A DNA stretch of 64,000 nucleotides, taken from the NCBI RefSeq assembly GCF_030817655.1, contig NZ_JAUSZM010000003.1, forward strand, positions 496,001-560,000, written 5' to 3'. Below are positions 7,885 to 15,947 of the stretch, in pieces. The notes beneath the pieces are model-generated. The model ran no database searches. It saw only the letters and a list, made by a program, of their open reading frames with translations, and was not told the DNA's origin. How positions within the stretch are numbered: the stretch's first letter is position 1; the number at the start of each line of letters is the position of its first letter. The translations under genes and the position numbers were made by a program. This DNA is from Streptomyces sp. V4I2 (lineage in GTDB: Bacteria; Actinomycetota; Actinomycetes; Streptomycetales; Streptomycetaceae).

Positions 7885-8290
7885 CGCCCTTGACCTCACC
7901 GATCACACGCTCGGCGACACGGAAGGACTCCAGTGCGGCCGGCACGCCGACGTAGATGGCCGTCTGGAGGAGTACTTCCTGGATCTCCTCGACGGTCACC
8001 CCGTTCGTGAGGGCTCCCTTGACGTGGACGCCGAGCTCGTGATTGCGGCCCAGCGCGGTCAGCATGGCGAGGTTGACCAGGCTGCGCGTCGCCCGCTCGA
8101 GCCCGGGACGGTTCCACACCGCGCCCCAGCAGTACTCGGTGACCAGCTCCTGGATGGGGCGCGAGAACTCGGTGACCTGGGCGAGCGAGCGCTCGACGTG
8201 CTCGGCGCCCAGCACGGCCTTGCGCGTGGCCAGGCCGGCTTCGTAGGTGTCGCTGTGAGGGGTGTCGCGGATGGGGATGTCCGTTGTCAT
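7877..8290 (-). CDS. Carboxymuconolactone decarboxylase family protein (PcaC-like)
   Basis: The protein has 137 residues, the size of PcaC. It carries the PcaC-type block VTEYCWGAVWNRPGLERATR near residue 50, then SLVNLAMLTALGR and HVKGALTNGVTVEEIQEVL near 90. PcaC converts 4-carboxymuconolactone to 3-oxoadipate enol-lactone with no cofactor. In this locus it is more likely to act on a related lactone or carboxylate, because no protocatechuate genes are present. It overlaps the downstream dehydrogenase gene by 8 bases and follows the cupin gene by 6 bases. Confidence 0.9.
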   Translation of the reverse strand: MTTDIPIRDTPHSDTYEAGLATRKAVLGAEHVERSLAQVTEFSRPIQELVTEYCWGAVWNRPGLERATRSLVNLAMLTALGRNHELGVHVKGALTNGVTVEEIQEVLLQTAIYVGVPAALESFRVAERVIGEVKGDA

Positions 8291-8296
8291 GGGATT

Positions 8297-8695
8297 TCAG
8301 TCCTCTTCGGTGACGGGGGCGGGGTACTGCTCCGTGCCGACCTCCTCGGCCCAGGACGTCGTCCCGAGCGAGATGGCGGTGTGGGTCATGAAGGAGTCGG
8401 GGGCGGCGCCGTGCCAGTGCCGCTCACCGGGTGGGCACCACACGGTGTCCCCGGCCCGCAGTCGGCGGATGCCTTCCTGCTCTGTCCCGACGTAGCCGCT
8501 CCCCGCAAGCACCTGGAGGATCTGGCCGTGCTCGTGGACATGCCAGTACGTGCGGGCACCAGGCGTGAAGTTGACAGTGTTGATCGTCACGCCGTCGGTG
8601 GCCTGCATCGTGAGGTAGGCGTGCACCGTGCCGGTGAACTGCGAGCCGGTCTTGGTGCCGACGCCGTGCTGGGTTGTTCCGTGGATCAGCTTCAC
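8297..8695 (-). CDS. Cupin-domain protein
   Basis: This 132-residue single-domain cupin has the two metal-binding motifs, WHVHEHGQILQVLAGSG (near 50-67) and GERHWHGAAPDSFM (near 90). His, His, Glu/Gln and His ligands are all present. The family often sits beside CMD proteins in catabolic and quinone-detoxification operons. Enzymatic (isomerase or dioxygenase) and metal-dependent lactonase roles are possible. The gene overlaps the upstream dehydrogenase gene by 4 bases (ATGA), so it belongs to the 10451-to-5366 leftward operon. Confidence 0.88.
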   Translation of the reverse strand: MKLIHGTTQHGVGTKTGSQFTGTVHAYLTMQATDGVTINTVNFTPGARTYWHVHEHGQILQVLAGSGYVGTEQEGIRRLRAGDTVWCPPGERHWHGAAPDSFMTHTAISLGTTSWAEEVGTEQYPAPVTEED

Positions 8696-9627
8696 GGCCT
8701 GTCCTTCCCGGCGTCGTACACACCGTCGTGGATACGGACCCGCCCCGAGACATCGCCGATGGCGTCGACGACGGTGTTGCTGATGTCGTCGGCGTAGCCC
8801 AGTTGGAGGGCGAGGCCGAAGGAGGCCATGGGGGCGGAGGAGTTGGGACTCGCGACGCCGAGCCCTGTGAGGAGGTCGAGGTAGGCGAGGACGTCCTTCA
8901 TCATCAGCGCGTTCGTCAGGCCGCCCTTGAGGTAGTCGCCGTTGATGATCTTCGGGAACCTGTTCAGCGTCGCGAAGTTCACCCCCGAGCTCGTGTTGAG
9001 CACATCGAGGAGCACTTGAAGATCGAGCCCCGCCTTGCGCCCGGCGACCATCACCTCGGCTGTCGCCGACAGCGCGACGGCGTTGAGGAAGTTGTTGAGC
9101 AGCTTGGCCGTGTGCCCCGCTCCGACGGATCCGCAGTGGAAGACGTTGGAGGAGACGGCCATGAGCACCGGACGCACGCGTTCGAGAGTCGCCCGCTCCC
9201 CGCCGACCATGAGGGTGAGCGCCCCCTTCTCCGCCGCCGCGGCACCGCCGGAGATCCCGGCGTCGAGCAGGGTTGTGCCGCGTTCGGCGAGCCGTTCGTG
9301 CAGGCGCAGGGTGGAGGCGGGGGCCGAGGTACTGAGGTCGACCACCACCTGACCCTCACGAGCCCCGGCGAGCACTCCCTCCTCGCCCAGTACCACCGCC
9401 TCGACGACCTTGCTCTCCGGCAGCGAGAGGAGGACGACGTCGCAGGTACGTGTCACCTCGGCGACGGACGCCGCCCTCGTGGCACCACAGGCGGTGACGT
9501 TCTCCGCGCGGGTGTCGTAGCCAAGGACGTCGTACCCGGCGGAGACCAGACAGCGGGCGATCCGCCCGCCCATGTTGCCGAGGCCGATGAAGCCCAGCTG
9601 CGAGACCGGCGAGGTCGTGTCCGTCAT
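8692..9627 (-). CDS. 3-hydroxyisobutyrate dehydrogenase-like oxidoreductase (second copy)
   Basis: The protein has 311 residues with GLGNMGGRI near residue 14, LLDAGISGGAAAAEKGAL near 120 and the catalytic Lys in GAGHTAKLLNN near 175. It is a beta-hydroxyacid dehydrogenase only moderately similar to the copy at 6976-7884, so it probably handles a different intermediate. ATGA overlaps occur on both sides, with the MBL hydrolase upstream and the cupin downstream, so all are translated from one message. Confidence 0.88.
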   Translation of the reverse strand: MTDTTSPVSQLGFIGLGNMGGRIARCLVSAGYDVLGYDTRAENVTACGATRAASVAEVTRTCDVVLLSLPESKVVEAVVLGEEGVLAGAREGQVVVDLSTSAPASTLRLHERLAERGTTLLDAGISGGAAAAEKGALTLMVGGERATLERVRPVLMAVSSNVFHCGSVGAGHTAKLLNNFLNAVALSATAEVMVAGRKAGLDLQVLLDVLNTSSGVNFATLNRFPKIINGDYLKGGLTNALMMKDVLAYLDLLTGLGVASPNSSAPMASFGLALQLGYADDISNTVVDAIGDVSGRVRIHDGVYDAGKDRP

Positions 9628-10451
9628 GCTGCTCCTCCACCTTGTGGGCCGCCGATGACCGCGACGAACTCCCCCATCGGACCGTCGAGCCGCCGGTGGC
9701 GGTCGAGCACGGCCGGATCGTGGCCGGGGACGAGGATCGCGTCACGGTCCGCGATGAGTTGGTTCATGTGGTCGAAGCCCCGGTACATCGCTTCCAGGTC
9801 GGCGACGACGAGGAACGGCAGATCGCGCTCGAGTTCCTCGTAGTAGTGCGTCGCGTCGGAGGCGAGGAGCACCAGGCCCTCGTTCGTGTTGACGGTGAGG
9901 ATCGCCTGCCCCGGCGAGTGGCCGCCCAGCTCGATCATCTCCACACCTGGCGCGATCTCCTCGTGGCCGCGGTGGAACACCATGCGGCCCTGCTCGTGGA
10001 CAGCCCGCAGGTGGTCGATCTCGCTGTCCTCGACGGTGTGGTGGAAGTGGAACCGCCGGGCGCAGTCGCCGGTCCAGAAGTCGAACTCCGTCCGGGGCAC
10101 GATCACCCTCGAGTCCGCGAACAGGTCCACATTGCCCACGTGGTCGTAGTGGGCGTGGGTGAGAACCACCGTGGCCTCCGCCCGATCGATCCCCAGGCGG
10201 CTGAACGCCTCCCCGGGATGGATGAGGTGGCCCCGCTTCCGGTTGCGCCCGCCGAGCTCGCTGTAGCCGGTGTCGACGACGAGCGTGCGCCGTTCGTTGC
10301 GCACGACCCAGACGTAGTAGTCCATCCCGATCGGGCCGTCCGGCTCGCCGGACAGGTGGTGGTTGAGGAAGACCTCGCCGCGCGTCGTCGTACGGGACGC
10401 GTAGCGGACGATGAGGACCTCGTACGTCTCGTCGGCGTTCGGATTACTCAC
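9624..10451 (-). CDS. Metallo-beta-lactamase-fold hydrolase, N-acyl homoserine lactonase-like
   Basis: The zinc motif THAHYDHVGN lies near residue 98. The protein further has ELGGHSPGQ, an Asp ligand in LLASDATHYYEE and a late His in LVPGHDP. These place it with AHL-lactonase-like (AiiA/AttM type) hydrolases. The frame is open to an ATG at 10493, but that would put operator box D (10461-10477) inside the gene. The GTG at 10451 (VSNPNADETYEV), with CGAGG 5 bases ahead, is therefore preferred and gives 275 residues. In this operon, opening of a pathway lactone is more plausible than quorum quenching. Confidence 0.83.
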   Translation of the reverse strand: MSNPNADETYEVLIVRYASRTTTRGEVFLNHHLSGEPDGPIGMDYYVWVVRNERRTLVVDTGYSELGGRNRKRGHLIHPGEAFSRLGIDRAEATVVLTHAHYDHVGNVDLFADSRVIVPRTEFDFWTGDCARRFHFHHTVEDSEIDHLRAVHEQGRMVFHRGHEEIAPGVEMIELGGHSPGQAILTVNTNEGLVLLASDATHYYEELERDLPFLVVADLEAMYRGFDHMNQLIADRDAILVPGHDPAVLDRHRRLDGPMGEFVAVIGGPQGGGAA

Positions 10452-10460
10452 GGAAGCCTC

Positions 10461-10477
10461 GTATGATCGTCTGACAA
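10461..10477 (-). promoter_or_regulatory. Operator-like box D upstream of the leftward catabolic operon
   Basis: On the minus strand it reads TTGTCAGACGATCATAC, two mismatches from the box at 15728-15744. It is 10 bases upstream of the GTG start chosen for the MBL hydrolase, the first gene of the leftward operon. Confidence 0.5.
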
Positions 10478-10604
10478 TCGGTTGGTGGGTCACGTTAGCC
10501 CAGTTCAGTCGCCGATCGCAATGCAGTCGGGCGGAGCCACATAGAGGGCCGACCTCAGCCTCGGTGCCGCTCCAACATGCGCCTGGCGATTCCGGTGACG
10601 ACTC

Positions 10605-10639
10605 TTGACCTGCCCATAATATCGTATGACAATCATACG
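10605..10639 (+). promoter_or_regulatory. Promoter with palindromic operator (box E) ahead of the dioxygenase operon
   Basis: TTGACC at 10605-10610 is a fair -35 element. Downstream is CGTATGACAATCATACG (10623-10639), a perfect inverted repeat with 7-bp arms around CAA. It covers the expected -10 position (GACAAT at 10628-10633). The core matches the other cluster boxes, so a repressor bound here would block the operon 10691-13623. Confidence 0.6.
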
Positions 10640-10690
10640 GCTTGCCGGGCCACTCCGCTCCGGCACGACCTGAGAAGGAGAACCGAGCAC

Positions 10691-11647
10691 ATGACGTATC
10701 TCGTCGGCTCCCACCACGTGACGCTGTCCGTGGGTGGTGCGCAGGAGGACGTGGATTTCCACACGAGGGTCCTCGGCATGCGCTTCATCAAGAAGACCGT
10801 GCTGTACGACGGCTCCACGCCGATCTACCACTTCTACTACTCCAACGCGAACGGTGACCCTTCGTCGGTGGTGACCACGTTCCCGTGGGCCCAGGCCGGG
10901 CTGTACGGCAAGCGAGGCACCAACCAGGCGCGCGAGGTTCTCCTCTCCGTCCCGGCCGGCTCGCTCGACTACTGGGCGCAGCGACTGGGCGAGCACGACA
11001 TCGAGACCAAGCGCTTCGAGGCCCTCGGCCGCGGCCGGGTCGCCTTCCTCCACCCGTCCGGCATCGAGTACGTCCTGGTCGGGAACGAGAGCGACCCGCG
11101 CGAGGGCTTCACCGGCAACGGTGTGTCCCCCGAGGCCGCCATCCACGGCATCCACGGCATGGGCATCCACGTGTACGACCAGGACCGCATGGTCGACTTC
11201 ACGAACGAGACGTTCTTCTCCCAGGGCAAGGTCGAGGAGGATGGTGACCTCGCCTGCGTCCAGGTCGGGACGCAGGAGTACGGCAACTTCATCGAGCTGC
11301 GCGGGAACCGGTCCGACGACCAGGGCACGTGGCGCTACGGCGCGGGCACCTACCACCACTTCGCCTGGAACCTCGACACCCTGGAGAACCAGTCCGAGGT
11401 GCGGTTCGAGGTCGAGGGCGCCGGCTACACCGACATCTCGGAGCTGAAGAACCGCACCTACTTCAAGTCCCACTACGTGCGGACCCCGGGCGGCGCCCTG
11501 TTCGAGCTGGCGGTCACCGACGAGGAGGGCGGCTGGGACTGCGACGAGTCTCCCGAGGAGCTCGGCAAGAACTTCATGCTGCCGCCGCAGTTCGAGAGCG
11601 AGCGGGAGGACATCCTCTCGCGCCTCGAGCCGGTCACGACCGACTGA
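10691..11647 (+). CDS. Ring-cleaving extradiol dioxygenase, VOC superfamily (MhqO/PcpA/LinE type)
   Basis: The protein has 318 residues from ATG 10691, behind AGAAGGAG. It opens with VGSHHVTLSVGGAQEDVDF and RFIKKTVLYDG, followed by TTFPW, the hallmark block of the MhqA/MhqO-PcpA-LinE family. The Fe(II) ligands of PcpA (His, His, Glu) have counterparts in SHH (residue 8-9), YHHFAW (near 224) and ALFELAV (near 270). Members cleave hydroquinones or chlorohydroquinones between C1 and C2, giving 4-hydroxymuconic semialdehyde or (chloro)maleylacetate. The neighbouring maleylacetate reductase and MhqD-like hydrolase support this. The natural substrate is unknown. Confidence 0.85.
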   Translation: MTYLVGSHHVTLSVGGAQEDVDFHTRVLGMRFIKKTVLYDGSTPIYHFYYSNANGDPSSVVTTFPWAQAGLYGKRGTNQAREVLLSVPAGSLDYWAQRLGEHDIETKRFEALGRGRVAFLHPSGIEYVLVGNESDPREGFTGNGVSPEAAIHGIHGMGIHVYDQDRMVDFTNETFFSQGKVEEDGDLACVQVGTQEYGNFIELRGNRSDDQGTWRYGAGTYHHFAWNLDTLENQSEVRFEVEGAGYTDISELKNRTYFKSHYVRTPGGALFELAVTDEEGGWDCDESPEELGKNFMLPPQFESEREDILSRLEPVTTD

Positions 11648-11807
11648 CCGACGCCCGCGACAGCGGTTCGGGGCCCGGGCGCTTCCTCCGCACCCGGGCC
11701 CCGGCGCAGCATCGGCCGTCCGGGCCGGCGCCGCCTCGGCCTTTCGATCCGGCGCCTGCCGCAGACGCCACCGCCCCCTCCACCCGCCCCACACCAGGGA
11801 ACGAACA

Positions 11808-12884
11808 GTGAGCCTCAGCTTCGAGAACGTCACGCTCGGCCAACGCGTCCTCTTCGGGTACGGCCGCGCCGCCCGGAACCTCAGCGCGGAGGCCGAGCGA
11901 CTGGGCGCCCGCAGGGTCATGGTGATCGCCGCGCCGCCCGAGGCCGAGATCGCCGAGCGCGTCACCGCCGACCTTCCGGTGGTGCTCCGGCACAGCGACG
12001 TACGTCCTCACGTACCCGTGGAGAAGGCCGAGGCCGCCCGAGCCGCGGCGGCCGAGTGCCGAGCCGACCTCCTCGTCTGCGTGGGCGGCGGATCCACGAC
12101 CGGGCTGGCCAAGGCCGTGGCGCTCACGACGCGGCTGCCGATCGTGGCCGTACCCACGACATACGCCGGGTCCGAGGCCACCAACGTCTGGGGGCTCACC
12201 GAGGCCTCCCGCAAAACCACCGGCGTCGACGACGCCGTCCTCCCGGCCGCCGTGGTGTACGACTCCGAGCTCACCATGTCGCTGCCGGTCGACCTCTCCG
12301 TGGCCTCGGGGCTCAACGCCGTCGCCCACTGCGTCGACTCCATGTGGGCCCCGCGCACCAATCCCATCAACCAGGCCTTCGCGATGGAGGGCCTGCGCGC
12401 CGTCGCGGACGGGCTGCGACGCATCGCCCGCAAGCCGGACGACGTCGACGGGCGGGACGCCGCGCTCCACGGCTGCTACCTGTCCGGGGTCGCCTTCACC
12501 TCCGCGGGCTCGGGGCTCCATCACAAAATCTGTCATGTGCTGGGCGGCGCGTACGACCTGCCGCACGCGCAGACCCACGCCACCGTGCTCCCCTATGTAC
12601 TGGAGCTCAACGCGCCGGGTGTGCCGGACACGGCGCACCGGATCGCGGGCGCTCTGGGCAGTGCCACGCCGGTGGCCGGACTGAACGATCTTCGGTGGGA
12701 GCTGGAAGCTCCGCGGGCGCTGGCCGACTACGGCATGCGGCGCGAGGACATCCCCGAGGCGGTCCAGCTGATCCTGCCGTATGTGCCGCCGGACAACCCC
12801 GTCCAGGTCGGTGCCGAGGAGCTCACCGACCTGCTCACGCGCGCGTGGGCCGGCGAGCCCGCCCAGGACCGGAAGGCGGCCTGA
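11808..12884 (+). CDS. Maleylacetate reductase (iron-containing alcohol dehydrogenase family)
   Basis: The protein has 358 residues from GTG 11808, preceded by AGGGAACG. It shows the family motifs VCVGGGSTTGLAKA (near 92), PTTYAGSEATNVWG (near 117), LNAVAHCVDSMWAP (near 168) and the His-rich SGLHHKICHVLGG (near 240). The GLNAVAHCV block and the length are typical of maleylacetate reductases, which reduce maleylacetate to 3-oxoadipate with NAD(P)H. It lies 160 bases downstream of the dioxygenase and 1 base before the hydrolase, so all three share a transcript. It joins the ring-cleavage product to central 3-oxoadipate metabolism. Confidence 0.88.
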   Translation: MSLSFENVTLGQRVLFGYGRAARNLSAEAERLGARRVMVIAAPPEAEIAERVTADLPVVLRHSDVRPHVPVEKAEAARAAAAECRADLLVCVGGGSTTGLAKAVALTTRLPIVAVPTTYAGSEATNVWGLTEASRKTTGVDDAVLPAAVVYDSELTMSLPVDLSVASGLNAVAHCVDSMWAPRTNPINQAFAMEGLRAVADGLRRIARKPDDVDGRDAALHGCYLSGVAFTSAGSGLHHKICHVLGGAYDLPHAQTHATVLPYVLELNAPGVPDTAHRIAGALGSATPVAGLNDLRWELEAPRALADYGMRREDIPEAVQLILPYVPPDNPVQVGAEELTDLLTRAWAGEPAQDRKAA

Positions 12885-12885
12885 C

Positions 12886-13623
12886 ATGGATGACATCGAC
12901 ACGACGGCGTTCACCACCTCGTCCGAGAACCCGCACCTCACCGGCCCTCCGGTCCTGCACGGCGCACCGTTGGCCGAGGCGGGACTGGTGGTGTACGCGG
13001 TGCACGGGCGGACCCAGGGCCCGCAATTCATGGTCGAGCAGGCCGACCGGGTGGGTCTCCCCGGGGTGGCATGGGTGGCCCCGCGCGCTGACGACGACAC
13101 GTGGTACCCGCAGAGCTTTCTGGCGCCGCTCGACGAGAACCAGCCGCGCCTGGACAACGCGCTCGACACGGTTCGGACCCACCTGGCCGACCTCGGGCGG
13201 ATGGGCTGGGCGCCCGAGGACGTCATCCTGTTCGGCTTCTCCCAGGGAGCCTGCCTGCTCGCGGAGTACCTGCTGAGGGATCAGCCGTCGTGCGCCGGCG
13301 CGTTCCTCCACACCGGCGGTTACCTGGGCCCGGAGGCCCGGCCCTGGCCCGCCGTCCCGGGAACCGGCGTGCCCGGAACCGAGACCGTGCTCCTGTGCGC
13401 GGAGGAGGACGAGTTCGTCCCGCTGACCCGGGTGGAGAGGACGGCCGGCGCCCTGGCCTCCCTCGGGGGGAAGATCGAGCTGACGACGTACGACGACCCG
13501 CTGCACCACCTCAACGAGGACTCGATCGTGCGTCTGCGCCGGATGCTCCGCACTCGCCTGCTCGAACGGGTCCAGGTCGTCACTGAGACCGGGCGCCCGG
13601 TCGGACACGACGGCGGGAGTTGA
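12886..13623 (+). CDS. Alpha/beta hydrolase, phospholipase/carboxylesterase family (MhqD-like)
   Basis: From the ATG at 12886 (MDDIDTTAF) the protein has 245 residues; the start follows the maleylacetate reductase stop immediately and has GGAAGG ahead. The nucleophile elbow is GFSQGA near residue 116, with an Asp in CAEEDEFVPL near 184 and a His in DPLHHLNED near 208. Bacillus MhqD, of the same family, is encoded next to the dioxygenase MhqO and takes part in quinone/hydroquinone resistance. The pairing here mirrors that operon. The reaction is unknown; hydrolysis of an ester or conjugate of the aromatic substrate is plausible. Confidence 0.82.
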   Translation: MDDIDTTAFTTSSENPHLTGPPVLHGAPLAEAGLVVYAVHGRTQGPQFMVEQADRVGLPGVAWVAPRADDDTWYPQSFLAPLDENQPRLDNALDTVRTHLADLGRMGWAPEDVILFGFSQGACLLAEYLLRDQPSCAGAFLHTGGYLGPEARPWPAVPGTGVPGTETVLLCAEEDEFVPLTRVERTAGALASLGGKIELTTYDDPLHHLNEDSIVRLRRMLRTRLLERVQVVTETGRPVGHDGGS

Positions 13624-13707
13624 CCGGCAACGCCCCCTGGGGCAGGTTCGACGACGAGGCTCTGAGCACCGACGAAGGCTTGGGCAAGCTGCGCGGATAC
13701 GTCGAAA

Positions 13708-13744
13708 TTGACATCGCTCCACCATTGATTGTATGACGAACTGG
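13708..13744 (+). promoter_or_regulatory. Promoter and operator-like box F ahead of the third GntR gene
   Basis: A perfect -35 TTGACA (13708-13713) is followed after 18 bases by TATGAC (13732-13737). The -10 lies inside TTGTATGACGAACTGG (13729-13744), whose left half is identical to the cluster box. Repressor binding would cover the -10 element. The start codon of the regulator is at 13761, so autoregulation is likely. Confidence 0.6.
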
Positions 13745-13760
13745 CCGTAGCCTCACTCGC

Positions 13761-14465
13761 GTGGAGCACGAAGGCTCGTGGGCAAGGAAGCCCTCATGGC
13801 AGCTGAAGTCGGCCGTAGTCACGGCGGACTTGCGACAGCGTGTCCTGCGGACAGTGCGCGAGGACATCTACACGTCCCAGCTGAGGCCGGGACAGCGGCT
13901 CGACGAGAGCCTCGTCATGGTCCGGACGGGTGTTCCGCTGAGTGTGGTGCACCAGGCCGTCCGTGACCTGTCCGAACAGGGCTGGCTGACGACCGCGGCC
14001 GAGGGCTGCGTGGTATCCGTGCCCTCGCCCGAAGAGGCCGCCGAGATCGACGAGGTCCGGCGAGCACTGGAGGAGGTCATGGTGCGCCGCTTCGTCGCGC
14101 TGGCCTCCGACTCCCAGCTGCGGGCGCTGCACCGCACGCTGACGGCGTTCGAGACGGTCGCGGAGCTCCCGCCGGATCCCGGTGCCCTGATGCAGGCGAG
14201 GGACAACTTCTACGGTCTGCTGCTGCGCGCCGCCGGTGTGATGGCCACGCTGGACGAGCTGGTCAAACTGCGGGCCCGGATCATCGTGCTGATGTGTGCC
14301 TCGCTGCGTCTGCCGGGCCGCGCCCGGGTCGCGGGCACCGAGTTGCGCGAGATCTACGAGGCGCTGGCCGACCGGGACGCCGAACGAGCCGTCCGGGCCT
14401 GCGCCACCCATCTGGACCGGTCGTACGAGTCGGGTTTCGAGGCGCTGAAGGGGTGGAGCGGGTGA
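13761..14465 (+). CDS. GntR-family transcriptional regulator, FCD subfamily (third)
   Basis: The protein has 234 residues from GTG 13761. The winged helix spans about residues 22-85 (LRPGQRLDESLVMVRTGVPL, SVVHQAVRDLSEQGWL) and the FCD domain follows from about 90 (EIDEVRRALEEVMVRRF, QARDNFYGLLLRAAG). The recognition helix (SVVHQAV) differs from the usual SRTTVREAL of the two paralogues, so its DNA specificity may differ. It stands between the dioxygenase operon and the convergent alcohol dehydrogenase gene, and its promoter carries a cluster box. Confidence 0.9.
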   Translation: MEHEGSWARKPSWQLKSAVVTADLRQRVLRTVREDIYTSQLRPGQRLDESLVMVRTGVPLSVVHQAVRDLSEQGWLTTAAEGCVVSVPSPEEAAEIDEVRRALEEVMVRRFVALASDSQLRALHRTLTAFETVAELPPDPGALMQARDNFYGLLLRAAGVMATLDELVKLRARIIVLMCASLRLPGRARVAGTELREIYEALADRDAERAVRACATHLDRSYESGFEALKGWSG

Positions 14466-14558
14466 CGACCGGCAGTAACCGCTGCGCCCTATGACGCGGT
14501 GCCCGTGAGCAAGGGCAATGCCCCACCTGCTCCGGGCGAAGGCCCATGAGTGTCGAGG

Positions 14559-14586
14559 GAGTGGCCGCCTTCCGGGGCGGCCACTC
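14559..14586. terminator. Bidirectional terminator hairpin
   Basis: GAGTGGCCGCC (14559-14569) pairs perfectly with GGCGGCCACTC (14576-14586) around a 6-base loop. It lies between the convergent GntR (stop 14465) and alcohol dehydrogenase (stop 14612) genes, so it can serve both. Confidence 0.75.
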
Positions 14587-14611
14587 GCCTCTTGCCGGGA
14601 CTTGCCCGGGA

Positions 14612-15703
14612 CTACAGGGCGGGGATGACGAGGCCACTCAGGTCGTTGTGGTCCGCGGAGGCGGTGAGGGCTTCGTTGATGTCTTCGAGCGCGTAACGGG
14701 CGGTGATCAGAGGGCCGGCGTCCAAGCGGTCGTCCTCGAGCATCCGGACGTACGCGGGGATGTCGCGCCGCATGCGGACGCGGCCGTTCTGGCAGCCGAG
14801 GACCGTGCGGCCGTGGATGGCGTACTCGATCTGAGGAACCGTCACCACGGTGCCGAGCGGTGCCACTCCGGTGAGGACGACGGTTCCGGCCCGGCGTGTC
14901 ATGAGCAGCGCCTGGGTCTGTGCGGCCGCGGGTCCCGCCGCTTCCAGGGCGTAATCGGCACCGCGACCGAAGGTCAGGGCCCGGACCTGCTCCACAGGAT
15001 CGGCCTCGCCCGGATCCACCAGGTCGGTGGCGCCGAGCCGGGCAGCCGTCTCGCGCCTCGCGGCCAGCGGCTCGACGGCGATGATCCGCTCGGCCCCGGC
15101 GAGACGGGCGGCCTGCACCATCCACAGACCCAGTTGCCCACAGCCCACCACGGCGACGGCAGTGCCGGGCACGACGCGCGCCACGTTGAAGACCGCACCG
15201 AGGCCGGTGGTCACTCCGCAGCCCAGCAGGGCCAGGTGTTCGTCCGGCAGGTCGGTCGCCACGGGCAACACCTGGGCGGCGGAGACGCACATGAACTCGG
15301 CATAGCCGCCGACGTTGCCGGCGGCCGTGACGGGTTCACCGTCGGACCGGGCGGCCACCACCGGCGGCCCGTCCGGGCGGCCGAAGATTTCGTCGCACTG
15401 ATCGGGACGACCGATGCCGCAGTAGAAGCAGCGGCCGCACTCGGCGGTGCCGTGCACTACAACCCGGTCACCGATGCGGAGTCCGGTGACTCCGGGGCCG
15501 AGTTCTTCGACGACCCCGGTGGACGCGTGGCCGAGGATGGTGGGCGGCACCTTTCCGAACAACCCGCGCGCGTTCATCACATCGGTCGCGCAGAACGGGG
15601 TCGCACCGGTACGGACGATAAACCGGCCGGGGCTCGGTGGGAGCAACTGGAGCTTCTCCACCACCAAGGGTCCGGCCGGGTCGGCGAATACGGCTGCCTT
15701 CAT
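14612..15703 (-). CDS. Zinc-dependent alcohol dehydrogenase (MDR family)
   Basis: The protein has 363 residues. It has the catalytic zinc region TPFCATDVMNARG near 38 and LGHASTGVVEELGPGV near 58. A structural-zinc cluster follows (CGRCFYCGIGRPDQC near 91-105), then the cofactor motif VVGCGQLGLWMVQAA near 187. The usual GHE of the catalytic site reads GHA, a change in a normally conserved Glu. The size and motifs fit class III-like or aryl-alcohol dehydrogenases. A cluster box lies 25 bases upstream of its start, so it is probably co-regulated. It may oxidise a side-chain alcohol or a semialdehyde such as 4-hydroxymuconic semialdehyde. Confidence 0.88.
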   Translation of the reverse strand: MKAAVFADPAGPLVVEKLQLLPPSPGRFIVRTGATPFCATDVMNARGLFGKVPPTILGHASTGVVEELGPGVTGLRIGDRVVVHGTAECGRCFYCGIGRPDQCDEIFGRPDGPPVVAARSDGEPVTAAGNVGGYAEFMCVSAAQVLPVATDLPDEHLALLGCGVTTGLGAVFNVARVVPGTAVAVVGCGQLGLWMVQAARLAGAERIIAVEPLAARRETAARLGATDLVDPGEADPVEQVRALTFGRGADYALEAAGPAAAQTQALLMTRRAGTVVLTGVAPLGTVVTVPQIEYAIHGRTVLGCQNGRVRMRRDIPAYVRMLEDDRLDAGPLITARYALEDINEALTASADHNDLSGLVIPAL

Positions 15704-15727
15704 TGTTCAGGGCCCCTTCTGCTGATA

Positions 15728-15744
15728 TTGTATGACGATCGTAC
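15728..15744 (-). promoter_or_regulatory. Operator-like box G upstream of the alcohol dehydrogenase gene
   Basis: TTGTATGACGATCGTAC is the best example of the recurring box; GTATGA and TCGTAC form an imperfect dyad with 5 of 6 arm positions paired. It lies 25 bases before the leftward alcohol dehydrogenase start (15703). Confidence 0.55.
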
Positions 15745-15862
15745 ACGAGTTAGGCAGGGCCGCAAGCTGGCATCTTGTTCAACTTCGACCAATCGGCAAG
15801 GGGCTTTTCCCTGATCAGAGACATGCCCCATCTGAGACCGAGGGCCAGGTAGTACGAACATA

Positions 15863-15880
15863 TTGTCTGACATGTCGAGT
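15863..15880 (+). promoter_or_regulatory. Weak box-like element upstream of the NRAMP gene
   Basis: TTGTCTGACATGTCGAGT shares TTGTxTGAC with the cluster boxes and contains the palindrome GACATGTC (15869-15876). It is 68 bases upstream of the transporter start. Membership in the regulon is tentative. Confidence 0.3.
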
Positions 15881-15947
15881 GGCGACCGCGGCTTCGCCGT
15901 GTGCGTCCCCGTCGCCCGTCTGTCCCCCGACCCGCAGGAGCCCATTG

